NCBI GenBank assembly: GCA_013365365.1
Contig: JABVXU010000048.1
Location: forward strand, 181,497 to 245,496
Direction of reading: 5' to 3'
DNA from: Cruorifilaria tuberocauda
Lineage: Eukaryota > Nematoda > Chromadorea > Rhabditida > Onchocercidae
DNA: 64,000 bases
The notes beneath the pieces are model-generated. The model saw nothing but the letters and a program-made list of their open reading frames with translations. It was not told the DNA's origin and did not search any database. Every line of letters begins with the position of its first letter. Position 1 is the stretch's first letter. This document shows positions 1-11,592 of the stretch, one piece after another. The position numbers were made by a program, and so were the translations under genes.

Positions 1-1198
1 AATTATTCGAATTAAAATTTTGCAGAAACCAATTAATCATGGAATATAAGAAGGACAAATTGAGAAACTACATTGAGGCCTTCTAAAATTTATTCCTCCG
101 GTCACTGACCAAAGAAGATCAGCAAAAAGTTAAATAAGAGATGTCAGTGAATAAAGACAGAAAGATATATGAAAATGAATTTAAGCAAATAATCTTTGAC
201 GTGAAAAACCCAGAAAGCAAATGCATTTGAAGCAAATACAATTATGAAAATGTTATGAAATAAAATCGCGTGAAATTCAATCCGCTTTAAATAAGTACTT
301 GATGATTTGCTTTTTCAATGTTGTTACTACTAAAAAAATATTCTTGTTAGGGAGTTTTATTGTTTGATTAATTGATGATGACATATATTAAGATAGGATG
401 ATTCGATGATGAACGATATGACTGGAAGTAATACGCATGTTCTCCAAATTTCCTATTTTAAAATATTTCGAATATCTCAACAAATAGAATGGCTTCATTT
501 AATGAGATATTCTGATAGCTCCTAAAGACGTGATTTTCAAGTGGAAAAGTTGCACATGTGGTATCTCTTTCTTGACCATGAATTTTTTTCTCATACTTTT
601 TTCTAAAAAGAAAGTCTGTAGAGTGTTTGAAAAAAGGGTCTCCTTTCAAGAATAAGCGTCTCATAAAAACTGTAAGGTCAAAAACTGTTTTCTGTGCGTT
701 TCTGGACAACAGACCAGTTGATTTTACGAACGCATCTCTTTCCGAGGAGTTGAAACAAATTAAAGTGTCCAATACTTCTCTACCATAATTTTACTTCAGC
801 ATTGGTGTACGCTATTTATGTGGTTAAGAAAACATAAACATGGCAACGAATGCTGGTGAATTGATTCACTTTAAACTGAGCTTAATTGAAAAGTAATGAG
901 GATGTACCATAGTGATAATATCGAATTCTGAACTTAAGTTGCTGATTACTGAAAAACAAACTTTTATGAGATCTGAAAGTAATCTCTTACTTTCTAACCA
1001 AACTTACGTACGCACACTGCGATCCTTTTAGTTCATTCAGTACCACTATTTTTAGTGTTTCTGTTACAATTGCTTCTTCTACAACTGAACTTTGTATTTT
1101 TTCTATCCAGCAATTTCAAACAAGGATAAATATAACTGAATCATATTGAGACTAAACAAAGTGAAGTGAAAAGTAATAATTGAAAGAGATGTATCATC
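1..1198. other. intergenic, no gene supported
   Basis: AT-rich DNA. A minus-strand open frame of about 100 codons lies at 458-772, but it resembles no family I recognise, has no splice context and is not annotated. Around 80-230 a broken plus-strand frame with several stops could be a remnant of a small gene; I cannot identify it. Confidence 0.5.
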
Positions 1199-2490
1199 TT
1201 ATTTCCAAATATCGACGCTAAGTTTCTTTTGCAAAATTTCTCGATAAAATATGAAAATATCAGCAGACGCTTGTTTAGCTAGTATTCTTGCAGCTTCAAA
1301 CGTATTATATTCGAATATTCCATCTGTATCACAAGCCACCATTTTCGTTGATTCCTATATTTACATTTCACAAACATTCACAAATACAAAATGTCTTACA
1401 CTCACACCAGGATTAATGCCAAAGAAATAGAATGAACACAGTACAATCTCAATCTCGAAAAAAAAAACTTTCTAAACCTGTGAAGTGGCATATATTGTCA
1501 GTTAACTGAAATTCCATAGACTCACTTTTCCAGTCGAATAAAATGCAAATGTATAAACTGTATCAGCAGAGGAGCATTGTGCACAGATTGGATCCAAAAT
1601 GAGATTTCCTTCAGACACTGCCACAGTAACTCCACAAAACATCCCATTCATAATAATGCCTAGATCGAGAGCTGCCAAACAAGCCGCATTTAGAGCTGCA
1701 GCTGCCTTACAATAGTACAAACACATAAAATTTTAATAGAATAGGAAATTAATGAAGCCAATTTAATGTAGCAATATAATAATTAATAATTATTATTAAT
1801 AATTTAATATTCCTGGAAATGATATGATATCGAAATAAATTCACTTTCTGAACGAAATTTGAACTAATACCTCACAGCCACCTTTCTGTAATAACTGCAG
1901 AGTGACATTGAGAACAACACGAGGATAATGAACATGGTCAATGGTATGATTCAATGCAGCATCCAATAATCGATTGACCTGAAAAAACAACTAGCGATCT
2001 GAAAGCGCTATTCAAAATTAAGTTGAAAGATTAGATTTGGAAAACTAGGAAAAATGAAACGGTTCATAATATGTTAATAGTTTTGTCCAAAAATATATTT
2101 TAATATTCAGAACTAAGGAACTAAAAGATCACCACTTTCACTAGAAAAAAAAATTTTCATCTAGTCAATCACCAATATAACATTTCGAAAGTATATGCCA
2201 AATCGCGTCATATCATTTATAACCCTGTGAAATTTGAAATACTGTAAAGAAACCTTAACAGAATCTTCTTGTCCGTGGGTATGCTTATAAAGGATATCAA
2301 TAACGAGTCGTTCGCTGAGCCGTTTCGAACAAGAAAGGTTACCCGGACCATTAATTCCGCACCATATCACAGTGGTACCTTGTTCCAGAGCACAGGAACC
2401 ATCAGATCGAGATAGAAAACTTAGCTGTGCTCTAAGATCACGTAGTTTTTGGTGAGAATTATCAAACACTTCAATAGATCTCGTTTCCAT
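1199..2490 (-). CDS. crn-5: exosome complex component RRP46 (EXOSC5; C. elegans CRN-5 type)
   Basis: RNase PH-fold subunit of the RNA exosome ring, which processes and degrades RNA in nucleus and cytoplasm; the C. elegans orthologue is also linked to apoptotic DNA degradation (family knowledge). Four exons in phase: 2490-2254, 1978-1871, 1705-1526 and 1354-1199, giving 226 residues, close to the 235 of human EXOSC5. The N-terminus carries the RNase PH opening motif (LRAQLSFLSRSDGSCALEQG, about residues 19-38). The third exon has the conserved segment with AAAALNAACLAALDLG and LDP. All introns are GT-AG. The gene faces away from the NECAP gene across about 0.8 kb, so a shared promoter region is possible. 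Identification is firm; the start is the first Met before the conserved motif. Confidence 0.9.
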
Positions 2491-3325
2491 TTACTCTTTC
2501 TAGAACAAATACCAATACATTTTTATATTAATTCATTTGCTAAAGAGAGCTCAATTTTTTTGGTTGAATTCAAGAAAAATTATAAGATCTGTAAGAAATA
2601 TATCACAATGAATTAGATAAAAAATTCACCAACTCCAAAAAACGTACCTTGCAAGGAAATTTAACTCAGCTAATAAAACCGGTCCCACCATTTTACAAAT
2701 CGTGACAAATAGTGTGATTCGTCACGACCGGCCGCGAATCATTGTATTGTCGTTTGAAGGTACTGATGTGGCACAAAGGTCAAAAGGTCGAGGAGCGCTT
2801 GGATGCTAATGATTATATTTCTCTACTTCAGCTCCCTCTTTTATAGCGTCATCACCCTCTTCTGCTTGTCCAGTCACTCACGTTTTACATGTTTCATTTC
2901 TCTTCAGCATTTTTTTAACGTTAAATCTGTGTTTGCATTCTCATTCCCTATTTCGGTGTGTTTCAAAATATGGTGCCGAATTCTTTATTATTTGTGAAAT
3001 TATGGTTGAATAAGTTATCCTTGAGGTTTGTAGATATACAGGTCGCAATTTTAAATCTCTTAGGGAAATTTTTTTTAAGGAAGTAGTAGATGATAAAATA
3101 CAACCATTGACGGAAAAAGATTAAGAATGGAAAATGCTTTTATCGCTCAGTGTACTGAATTTGATGCTTCATTGCTTAACTGAAAAAGAGTTTAATGATC
3201 ATAATCTGCAAGTGAATGACTCTCCATTGTTTATTCTCGTTATTATAATATTGCATATAAAAAATGATCTGGATTAAATTTTTCATTTGCAGGGTTGTTT
3301 GGATTACTTGTGTAACTTATTGCTA
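2491..3325. promoter_or_regulatory. divergent intergenic region with CpG-containing palindromes
   Basis: The only DNA between the start codons of the RRP46 gene (minus) and the NECAP gene (plus). At 2701-2740 it holds a locally CpG-rich patch with nested inverted repeats: CGTGAC at 2701 with GTCACG at 2721, and GATTCG at 2716 with CGAATC at 2735. This is unusual against the AT-rich background and is a candidate shared promoter element. Assigning it a regulatory role is inference. Confidence 0.3.
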
Positions 3326-4598
3326 ATGGCTGAAGAATACGAAAGCGTCTGTTTGGTGAAGCCTGAAGTATTTATTTATCGTATACCACCTCTTACGAGC
3401 AACCGAGGACATAAGTGAGATTTCCTTCAAGTTACTTTGCCGTTTTTTCATTTAATATCATTATTAATATTACTATAATCGATATCAGTTGGCGACCATG
3501 TTCTCAATCCACTCCATAAATGCTCTACAAAATATGGTTGAATAATGATGGAATGGGAGTTTTGAAGCGGTTCAATGATTGCAGTCTCATGTTATATTGA
3601 AGTGGTTTTTTAGTGGCTGGAAGTGGCTAGAGAAGTGGTTTCTTTGAGTAGAATGTGATTTTGCAGGGCTGCAGATTGGAAATTGGATGAACCAGATTGG
3701 ACAGGACGTATGCGTTTGGTAGCCATTGGCACTAAGTTGGAATTACGACTAGAAGATAAAGTATCTGGGCAGTTGTTTGCAAAATGTCCAATAGATGAAT
3801 ATCCAGGTCTCAGCATCGAGCCTGTACTCGACTCTTCTCGGTATTTTGTCGTTCGATTAAAAAATGATAACGGTCAAACGGCTTTTATCGGTTCGTTCTT
3901 TATGTCAGTCCTTATAAATCATTGTTACAACAAACTTCAAATTAAATATTAGAAGGAACCAAGTATCGACTTTGCTTAGAGAAAATATGTGCTGAAGGAT
4001 GAATTATGAATTGTAGATGAATTTTATGAAGTTTCTGATCATTTTTGCAGGTTTGGGGTTCGCTGACCGAAGTGATTCGTTTGATTTAAATGTTGCACTA
4101 CAAGAGCATTTCAAATACATTGAAAAAAGCGCAGAATTCTGTAACGAACAAATGAATGATCAACCAAAGCTGGACCTTGGTTTCAAAAAAGGGCAAACTA
4201 TAACTATAAATTTCGGGGTAGATTAGTTGTTGCAAAAAAATATGTTCGGATTGTAATAATCTCTTTTTTAATGGTTGAAACAATATATCATTTTCCGTTT
4301 TGATGTCATTGGAAATATTCTTCGTGGTAGAAATCATTCACATTGTAACTCACATGTTTCACTTATATCGAATTTCTGAAGGTATTCTACAGTTATTAAT
4401 GTTTGTAAAATAACAAGTACTCAAATACGTTTCCAGAAAAAAACATCAACAAACCCTCAACAAGCTAAGGCATCATCAGCAAATGCAAATAACGATTCAG
4501 GACGCTTTCCACTGTTACCACCACCACCGTCAGCAATGTCTTCTATTATACAGCGTTCACGCAATACTCCAGAAGCGAGAGCAGAATTCAAATCTTGA
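3326..4598 (+). CDS. ncap-1: NECAP adaptin-ear-binding coat-associated protein
   Basis: Clathrin-coat accessory protein that binds AP-2 and acts in endocytosis. Four exons in phase: 3326-3414, 3667-3890, 4051-4217 and 4437-4598, giving 213 residues. The N-terminal 160 residues are the NECAP PH-like (PHear) domain. Diagnostic stretches are [15 protein letters not shown] at the start, [13 protein letters not shown] and [15 protein letters not shown] in exon 2, and [20 protein letters not shown] and [12 protein letters not shown] in exon 3. The tail is Ser/Asn-rich with a FPLLPPPPS proline motif and ends soon after. I see no obvious C-terminal WxxF adaptor motif as in vertebrate NECAPs. The start Met is immediately followed by the family N-terminal motif, which supports it. 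Confidence 0.92.
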
Positions 4599-5221
4599 TC
4601 AGTCTTGTGATAGATCTCTTTTTTTGTCGTCACTTATTGATTTTGTAAAGAAAATATATAGATCTGTATATAGTTGGGCATAGCAACCTTTGCTGTGAAT
4701 ACATTCTTATGCATATCTTGCGTCAGAAATTTATAATTATGATATCACGTGATGGAAATGATTTCGGCTCCATTTTTAATTTTAGTATCTTTTCTAATAC
4801 GCGCTACCCACTTTTGGAACTTCGGTCATGCTTAAAAGCATGCATAGTATATTTGAATTTTATTATTATTTATCGCAGCCTTGCATGGATGAATTTTTTG
4901 GCTGTGATGTTTTCATAAGTTTTATGACCGGTTTTTTTTAATTTAATAATTATAACGCGATAAAATAATAATTACCATGTTTAGGTGATGTATGGATCGA
5001 ACAGTCGAAAAAAGCTTATTTTCAGTATTTTACTAAAGCATATTTCTTTCCTCTTTTACGTTTGAAATGTCGATTCCATTCCAATTCTTCACATCCAGAC
5101 ATTTGATATCACTTTTCAGGCATATTGTTTGTATTAGAAATCATGAGAATTTTCTATCGGCGTTAAGTTTTAATTTATTATAGGTGCAGTTGAATTTAGG
5201 GTTAAAATTTAAAAAAAAAAT
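4599..5221. other. intergenic, no gene seen
   Basis: Probable 3' UTR of the NECAP gene followed by AT-rich spacer. The short open frames here have no coding character or family match. Confidence 0.5.
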
Positions 5222-5230
5222 TTTTTTCAG
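5222..5230 (+). promoter_or_regulatory. probable trans-splice (spliced-leader) acceptor
   Basis: A run of T ending in TTTTTTTCAG lies four bases before the ATG at 5235 and has no plausible upstream coding exon. In nematodes such a site next to a start codon is typical of SL trans-splicing. Similar pyrimidine-AG sites lie just upstream of the start codons of the first PIGW copy (ending 14290), RAB-3 (28655), SNU13 (47051) and, on the minus strand, RPT1 (25900) and eIF2B gamma. Use for trans-splicing is inference. Confidence 0.45.
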
Positions 5231-5234
5231 CAAG

Positions 5235-7282
5235 ATGCATTATAAGTGGATTGCGTAAGTAGAGTAGTGGTTAAAAGGATCACCTAAATAGAAAAAGTTA
5301 GGAAAGTTAAGAAGGAGAGGAGGAAGGTGAATTAATTAACCATGCTTTCCTGTGGAATATACTCCCATTTTTAGATTATGAATTGTTAGGGAAGTTAGTT
5401 TCCTAGCTTTGAAAAGTCTTAAATTTGATGATTAGGACGGTAATAGTGTCCTGAAAGATGTGAGAATACAATAAAAAAAATAAGTTTAACAATTTCCTCT
5501 TTCAGTTTTACGGGAATGGAATATTACTCTGCAATTAAAAATAACCGAATGCCGTATGTCAGGTTAGTAGGTGAGAAGACACAGCATTCCTCATTAATTA
5601 ATGAGCCAAGCAACCATCGGCTGTTAAAGGATTATTTGGAGCTGCTGAGAGATCCACTTCCGGACATCATTGCAAAGCCATTGGATGAAAGTTTGTTGTT
5701 GTGGGGCTATGCTATTCGTGGTGCAAAGGATACTCCTTTCGATGGTACTCCTTCATATCCTCAACTTTTCTTCGTTGTTGGTTGCTTGCTTTTGGAGATT
5801 TATTAACATGCACTCTTCTAGTTTGTTCAACTGAACTGTTTATAATGCAGAAATTGCTTTCGATATTATATGAAAATATATCAAGGGAATATCTACTGTC
5901 AACATACAATGATTTAGACTTTATCAGTTCATATAAAAGTGCCGTGCATTGTAACTTCTATATTGTCCTATTGAATATTGATCTATTATAACTTTTGTAC
6001 TCAGATAATTGAATTTTTTTAGGTGGTATATACTACGGTGAGATGCGATTCACCAAGGATTTTCCATGCATCCCTCCACATATTATTATGTACACTCCAA
6101 ATGGAAGGTAATTTAAACATTGCTTATTGTTCTTATATTGTTTTGAAATGAATTGTGTACTGAAAAATATTAACATCTTTTTTAATTTTACTTGAATGTC
6201 TAATTTTCTTAATCAAACTTAGAAACTCTCAATGATGAATGCTTAATTAAATTTAGATTCAAACCTGGGGATCAAATTTGTCTTTCTATTTCGGCATTTC
6301 ATTCTCTAAACTGGGATCCATCGTGGACTGTCGGAGCATTTCTCCTTTGCTTCTCCAATTTTATGATGTTCGACGATGATAAGATGGGTACGGGTGCGTA
6401 ACTATTTTTTAATTTTGGGAATCTGCAATACTTTTGTATGTTTGTAAAGAATGCAAGTTTCCATGTTTCAATAAACATTCTTGTTCTGACAAAATCAAAT
6501 TTTAGGAAATTGTCGAATATCAGTTCAACGAAATTTTGTCTGTATTTGTCTTCAGTAAATTCAACTTCAGTAAATTGTTCCTGAATTTCTTTTTTAGCAT
6601 TGATTTCCCTCATTGATAGTTTTTATAACTATCAATTACACCTCTTTACGTGTTCATTTTAGTCTTTCGATATTGTTAATAAACTATATGTTTATGTATC
6701 AGCATACAGTGTGATTCTGTGAATTCAGAAGTACCATTGTAGGTTTTATAGTATCCTCGGCAGAACAAAAACGTCTTTTTGCAAAGCAGTCGATGTTCTA
6801 CAATAAGCAAGTATGTTTTAGCTTTAATTATCGATTTCGAACAAGTCTATTGTAACTTCTCAGATTTGAAGTATCTCTTTTATCAATTTTGTGTGATAAT
6901 TAAGTACACGAAATACTGGTCCATGTTCCATATTTTCCTTTGAGTGATTGAGAAATTATGAAGTTAATCCCAAACATCGGTCATCCGCTGTCTTCATTTA
7001 ATGGCTTATCTATCATAGTGAACATTTTCAAAATAATGATGCTCGGTGTCATGTGCATGATCGTACCTTCGACATTATATCACTTTGAAATAGAGATTAA
7101 TCTTTTTATGCTTGTCTTTTCAGAACGAACATTTCATGAAGGCATTTGGTGAAAAACCTTTTGAGTCAAAAATTCCAAAAAACCAGAACCAAGCAATTGC
7201 CGACGATGAATCAGATACCGAAGAAGAAAGTGAATTATCAAGTTTTTCTGATTCTGACGATGAAAGATTAAAAAAACTTTAG
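5235..7282 (+). CDS. UBE2J2-like ubiquitin-conjugating enzyme, diverged paralogue without membrane anchor
   Basis: Six exons in phase: 5235-5254, 5506-5744, 6023-6107, 6257-6393, 6743-6810 and 7124-7282, giving 235 residues. The UBC fold is evident (RLLKDYLELLRDPLPDI, FPCIPPHIIMYTPNGRF, then the catalytic segment with Cys about residue 123 in QICLSISAFHSLNWDPSWTV). Splice positions match the next gene downstream, so the two are tandem duplicates. It differs in three ways: an N-terminal extension of about 33 residues, a changed post-catalytic loop, and a C-terminus that is an acidic, serine-rich tail ending ERLKKL instead of a transmembrane segment. It would therefore be expected to be soluble rather than ER-anchored. 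The catalytic Cys is kept, so activity is plausible. The tiny first exon is supported by phase and by the acceptor just upstream; an internal Met at 5516 is the alternative start. Confidence 0.82.
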
Positions 7283-9158
7283 CATTGTGGCTCCTAAACA
7301 AGACCAAAGTGATGGAAAAAAGTAAGGTTAAAGATTTGAAATTATAGAAAACATTTTTTTTTATTAAACCAAACTTTTTTCAATATATTTTGATATTCAT
7401 TTCTATTTTGAGCATTCTACGATTTTCTGCTGCTTCAGAATACCTATGTTTTTCTTTCATTGTTTTCCCTAACGAATAAGTGGATTGTTCCATTTCAGAG
7501 ATGTTCGTTCTTGAAACATACTTTCATTATTGACATTTTTGGTATTGCTTTCTGACTGAAAGAAATTAATCATTCATCTTTTTCCATTGTTTGCACCATT
7601 TACTTTTGTTGTCATGGCTTGAAGCATATTACGTAGTCTATTTTTATCCGATAATCTTAAGATTGTTTCCCATGTAATTCATCGATTATGGCGTTTAAAT
7701 AAGCGGTGCACACGTTGCATTTTCTTGATTTAGGAAGAAAATTCATCTGGAAACAGTTTTCGTTTCTTATTACTTTCTCAGTTTTTGAGACCATTACAAG
7801 TATTTTTACTTCGTTTATCCCTTTTTGTTTACCTTTGATTCAGATCAGACCATTTACTGTTTAAATTTATTTTGTTCTTTTGGTTCTTTTAGTCAAGAAC
7901 ATTTTACACACCGAGCGGAAAGACTGCTATGCAATATTACTAAGCTTTAGATACTGGGTTGAGCATCTTAGTATAGTGTAACTGTTGCTTATGCTGGAAA
8001 CTATAATAGATCTTAGGCTGTATTTTGCTTTTTTGCTAAATAAATAGATTGATATGTTACCTGCATTTCATGTCGCAAATTATTTGTCACATTACTGAAC
8101 AGCATGCAGAAAGGCTAGGATGCATAATACAGTGCAGACAGCGTTTACAATCCACTGTTATCATTTTTCATTGCTTTAAAAAGTTATCTCAGTTACAATT
8201 CTGATTTTTACAAGCTGTCATGTTTTAAGCTTATCATTGAAAATAGTCACATTTTTATATTCTCAGGGAATTTGTTATCGCATGTTGTATTTCAAATGAT
8301 CATCAGTTAACGATATGAAATATCTCTTGTTTTTTTAAATTTGTTGCTCATTGTTTCTTATCAGTTTGAATTTTAAGTGAATATAAAATAAAATGCGATG
8401 GTATAAACCTTTAAAGCATCACCCCATAATTTAATTCTTTCCTAAGCCTGTGCTGTGCTGTCAAATCACCGTTCTCTTTTTCGATTCACTATGTAATGTA
8501 ATTTTCGTCCTATTTTAGTTGGCAAAACATGTATGATGTCTAGCTTGCGACACATTAATTTTAGATGGACAGGGTAGGGATAAAACCTGGCGTATATGTT
8601 TATATTTTTAGGAGGCGAAAAAAAATGAGAGTAGCGGCGTTATGTTTCAGACGGTTTATTTTCCGTCATAATGAAGTATGCAATAGGCTGGACTTGATGT
8701 CAGTGTCTAAAGTTGTTCCATCTTCCTCTAGCGTTTTGCATTCAGTTTAGGCCGAAATTTGCATACTCAAAATCTTAAAGATTATGATGAGGAAGGGCTC
8801 TTGAGGAACTGGCTCAATATCTAATTAATAAGAAGGAGTTGCATGGGTTACATTTATTGTTTACAAAAAAAGGACAAGTAGTTGCTGCTGGTAAGATCAT
8901 TTGCAGTAATAATGCACGCTGAAGAGTACACGTAATACGTGTTACTTTCGTAGTGCCGATTAGTTTATGTCTCTCTTCTCTTCCCTCTCCACGTATTCCA
9001 CTGTATTTTCTCTTTCGTGTTAGTCTTGCGTTCTCTTCATCAAAGCTTATACTCAGCAGAAAAGATATCGGTAATTGCATGGAAGTGGAGCCAACTTTGT
9101 CTGAAGAGTAAGAAGATTCAAAAGCTCACGAGAGAATTTCAGTCAAGAGGTGGTATCC
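7283..9158. other. intergenic spacer between the two UBE2J2-like genes
   Basis: About 1.9 kb of T-rich DNA. Short open frames (for example 8565-8750 plus and 8814-9080 minus) lack splice context and homology and are judged chance. No remnant of a third UBC copy was seen. Confidence 0.5.
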
Positions 9159-10473
9159 ATGGGTGGTCCGTCAGTCACTGCAGTTTCGAGACTGAAGAAG
9201 GATTATGCGAAATTAATGAAGGTTTGTCCATTTGCCGATTATATGGAATTTTTTAACCGAATAAACTTTTTTTAGTGATGTATTAACTGTCGTATATATT
9301 GCTGACATTTCGTCACTTGACATTGCATATCGACTTATTTCAGGATCCAGTACCTTTTGTAGTAGCAGCTCCTCTTCATTCTAATATTCTGGAGTGGCAT
9401 TATGTGATTAGAGGAGCACCACAAACACCATATGAAGGTTATTTTTCGTATTAGCGCCTTTTGATTTAATGGACAGGAGTACTTTCTGGTATTTCTTCAA
9501 AATAGTCGAAAATCAAAAAGTGCAATACGTACTTTTTTTGTATCCAGTACCTGTCTTTTACATTATACTTTTAGGTGGATTCTATCATGGCAAACTAATT
9601 TTTCCGCCTGACTTCCCGTTCAAGCCGCCATCAATATTTATGTTAACGCCTTCTGGACGTTTCCAAACAAACACAAGACTGTGTCTTTCGATCTCTGACT
9701 TCCATCCGGATACTTGGAATCCTGCTTGGACAGTTCGTCTTTAGATCATATTATGCATGAATTTCTTTTTAAAATTTGTTAGTGTTATTTTGTTGGAAGG
9801 TCGTTTAATCCATCATAAATGTAATTGTTTCAGGTTTCAACTATTATAACGGGTTTGCTTTCCTTTATGAATGATACAGCTCCAACTCTAGGCAGCATAA
9901 CCTCAAGCGATGCCGAGAAACGTATTCTTGCCAGGAAGTCTAGGGAATTCAACTTAAAGGTCCGTTTTTCATTATTAGTATTGGCTGTGGTATTTGCATT
10001 TTTCTGGAAATTGTTATTTTTCTTTTGTTTCAGAATATTAGCATTATCTTGTTATTTAGGATCGAGTATTCTGCGAACTGTTTAGTGATTTGGCTAAGCA
10101 AATACGAGAAGAATTGGCTGAGGAACGAAGCAAACTGTTATCGGAGGAGAACTCAATGGATGAGACTACGTCACAGAGAAGGTCTTTATCCTGATCATAA
10201 GTCACAGATGTACGTATGATGTGTACATGAAAAATTTCGGAGATAAAGGATATTTTTCTGGATTTCAGATATATTTCTTGAGAAATTCGCGGGGAACATT
10301 TCTACGTGCTTTTATCATTCGTCCATTTATTTCTTATAAGTAACCATTTTTTAAGGTCTGGTGAAGAGGGCGACTACGCTACTTTGACGTATAATCTTGT
10401 GGTGCTTACAGGCGTGGTGTTAATTGCGTTTGCAGTTAGATTTGTCATAATATCTGCTCAAGAGGAGAACTGA
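9159..10473 (+). CDS. ubiquitin-conjugating enzyme E2 J2 (UBE2J2/UBC6 type), ER tail-anchored
   Basis: Non-canonical E2 acting in ER-associated degradation (family role). Six exons in phase: 9159-9221, 9344-9437, 9575-9732, 9834-9959, 10060-10181 and 10356-10473, giving 226 residues. The UBC domain holds [17 protein letters not shown] and the catalytic Cys about residue 89 in [19 protein letters not shown], nearly as in human UBE2J2. This is followed by the family motif [14 protein letters not shown] and a charged linker ([13 protein letters not shown]). The last exon encodes one hydrophobic segment (about residues 200-220) and a short tail ending QEEN, a C-terminal anchor. The start Met precedes the first UBC helix ([12 protein letters not shown]). 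It is the conserved member of the tandem pair. C. elegans has several UBC6-family genes, so I leave the symbol open. Confidence 0.93.
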
Positions 10474-11592
10474 TTCCTTATTTCTCGTTGGAAACTGACA
10501 TCGTAATTCGTAAATGTATTATTGTATCTCTGTTCAATATGGTAACTGAAAACTAAACTTTTGTCCTACCATTTATTGCCTTTTATTTTTCATAGCATTC
10601 AAGATTCCAAAAAATTTGCTGTTGCTTAGTTTCTGATTTTTGCAAGCTTTTTTGATAGTTCTTATTTAGAACTAACGAGTAAAATTTTTAATATTGATTT
10701 AATATTGATACGCACCTATTTCCAGTGTTTTTCTTCAAAGCAGTCTTTTCACCTTAGAATTTAGAACTTCAATTCGTTCTTGAAGTTCCTTATTCTTTTG
10801 AAATGGTTCATTATTTTGATACTATTAGTTATTATTTATTCATCAATTCGTGCTGATGATGTCAGTTCACTAACTGATTAATCGACTGTTCTTTTGTACA
10901 TTTTCTCACTTGTGATTTAAATAAAGATTTTACAGTGATCCGTTCTATTCGTTTATATAAAGAAAAGCCCTTGTATCATGAATGCATTTATATTCTTAGA
11001 TTTTTTAATACGACCAAATATTTACCACATGGATCGTTGTAATTTTCTGCAATTTTGGGTATTTTATGGTAGTTGAAGAGAGCATCAAGGTTCGATTTCA
11101 TCAGTGTCGACCATGATGCTACTGCTGTAAGTACATCTCACTTAATAAATTATTTGCCGTACGTAAACACTATTTTGTTTTCTTTATGGCACGGGGGGAT
11201 TTCATGCTGTCTTGAATACAGTGATTATAAGTGCAGCGAACAATTGTACGGGGAAAGTCAGCGCACTAGCAGGGGATAGGTCACAGTCTTCGAACTGTAT
11301 TTAGCTTAAATATGATTGATTGGCAGGTATATATGGCCTGACAAATAAGTGCTGGAGTGGTTGCTTTTGATATCAAGAGAATTTTTCAATTTAATGTGAT
11401 TTATATTGCCAGTGTGGAAAGGGAAGAGTAAGGTTCAGTAACTTTTTATTATCAAACAATTAGTTCAATCATTTATGATTTATGAAGAAGAATTCAGTTT
11501 GGTTATCGAAAGTTTCGGGGAGCGTTTTTTGCAATTGACTTCTAATCAAAAGCCCTTTCTGTATACCGATACGTTGATCGGAATGTTGGAAT
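10474..11592. other. intergenic, no gene seen
   Basis: Probable 3' UTR of the E2 gene (several AATAAA-like sites, for example near 10920) and upstream DNA of the galactosyltransferase. A 5' non-coding exon of the latter could lie near 11300-11590 but cannot be defined. Confidence 0.45.

Noticed and set aside
60..235. Broken plus-strand frame (EAF stop, then LTKEDQQKV) that faintly recalls SXP/RAL-2-type nematode proteins
   Set aside because: Several stops and too little similarity; cannot be supported from this sequence.
458..772. 104-codon minus-strand open frame
   Set aside because: No recognisable family, no flanking splice sites that would join it to the RRP46 gene, and no independent support.
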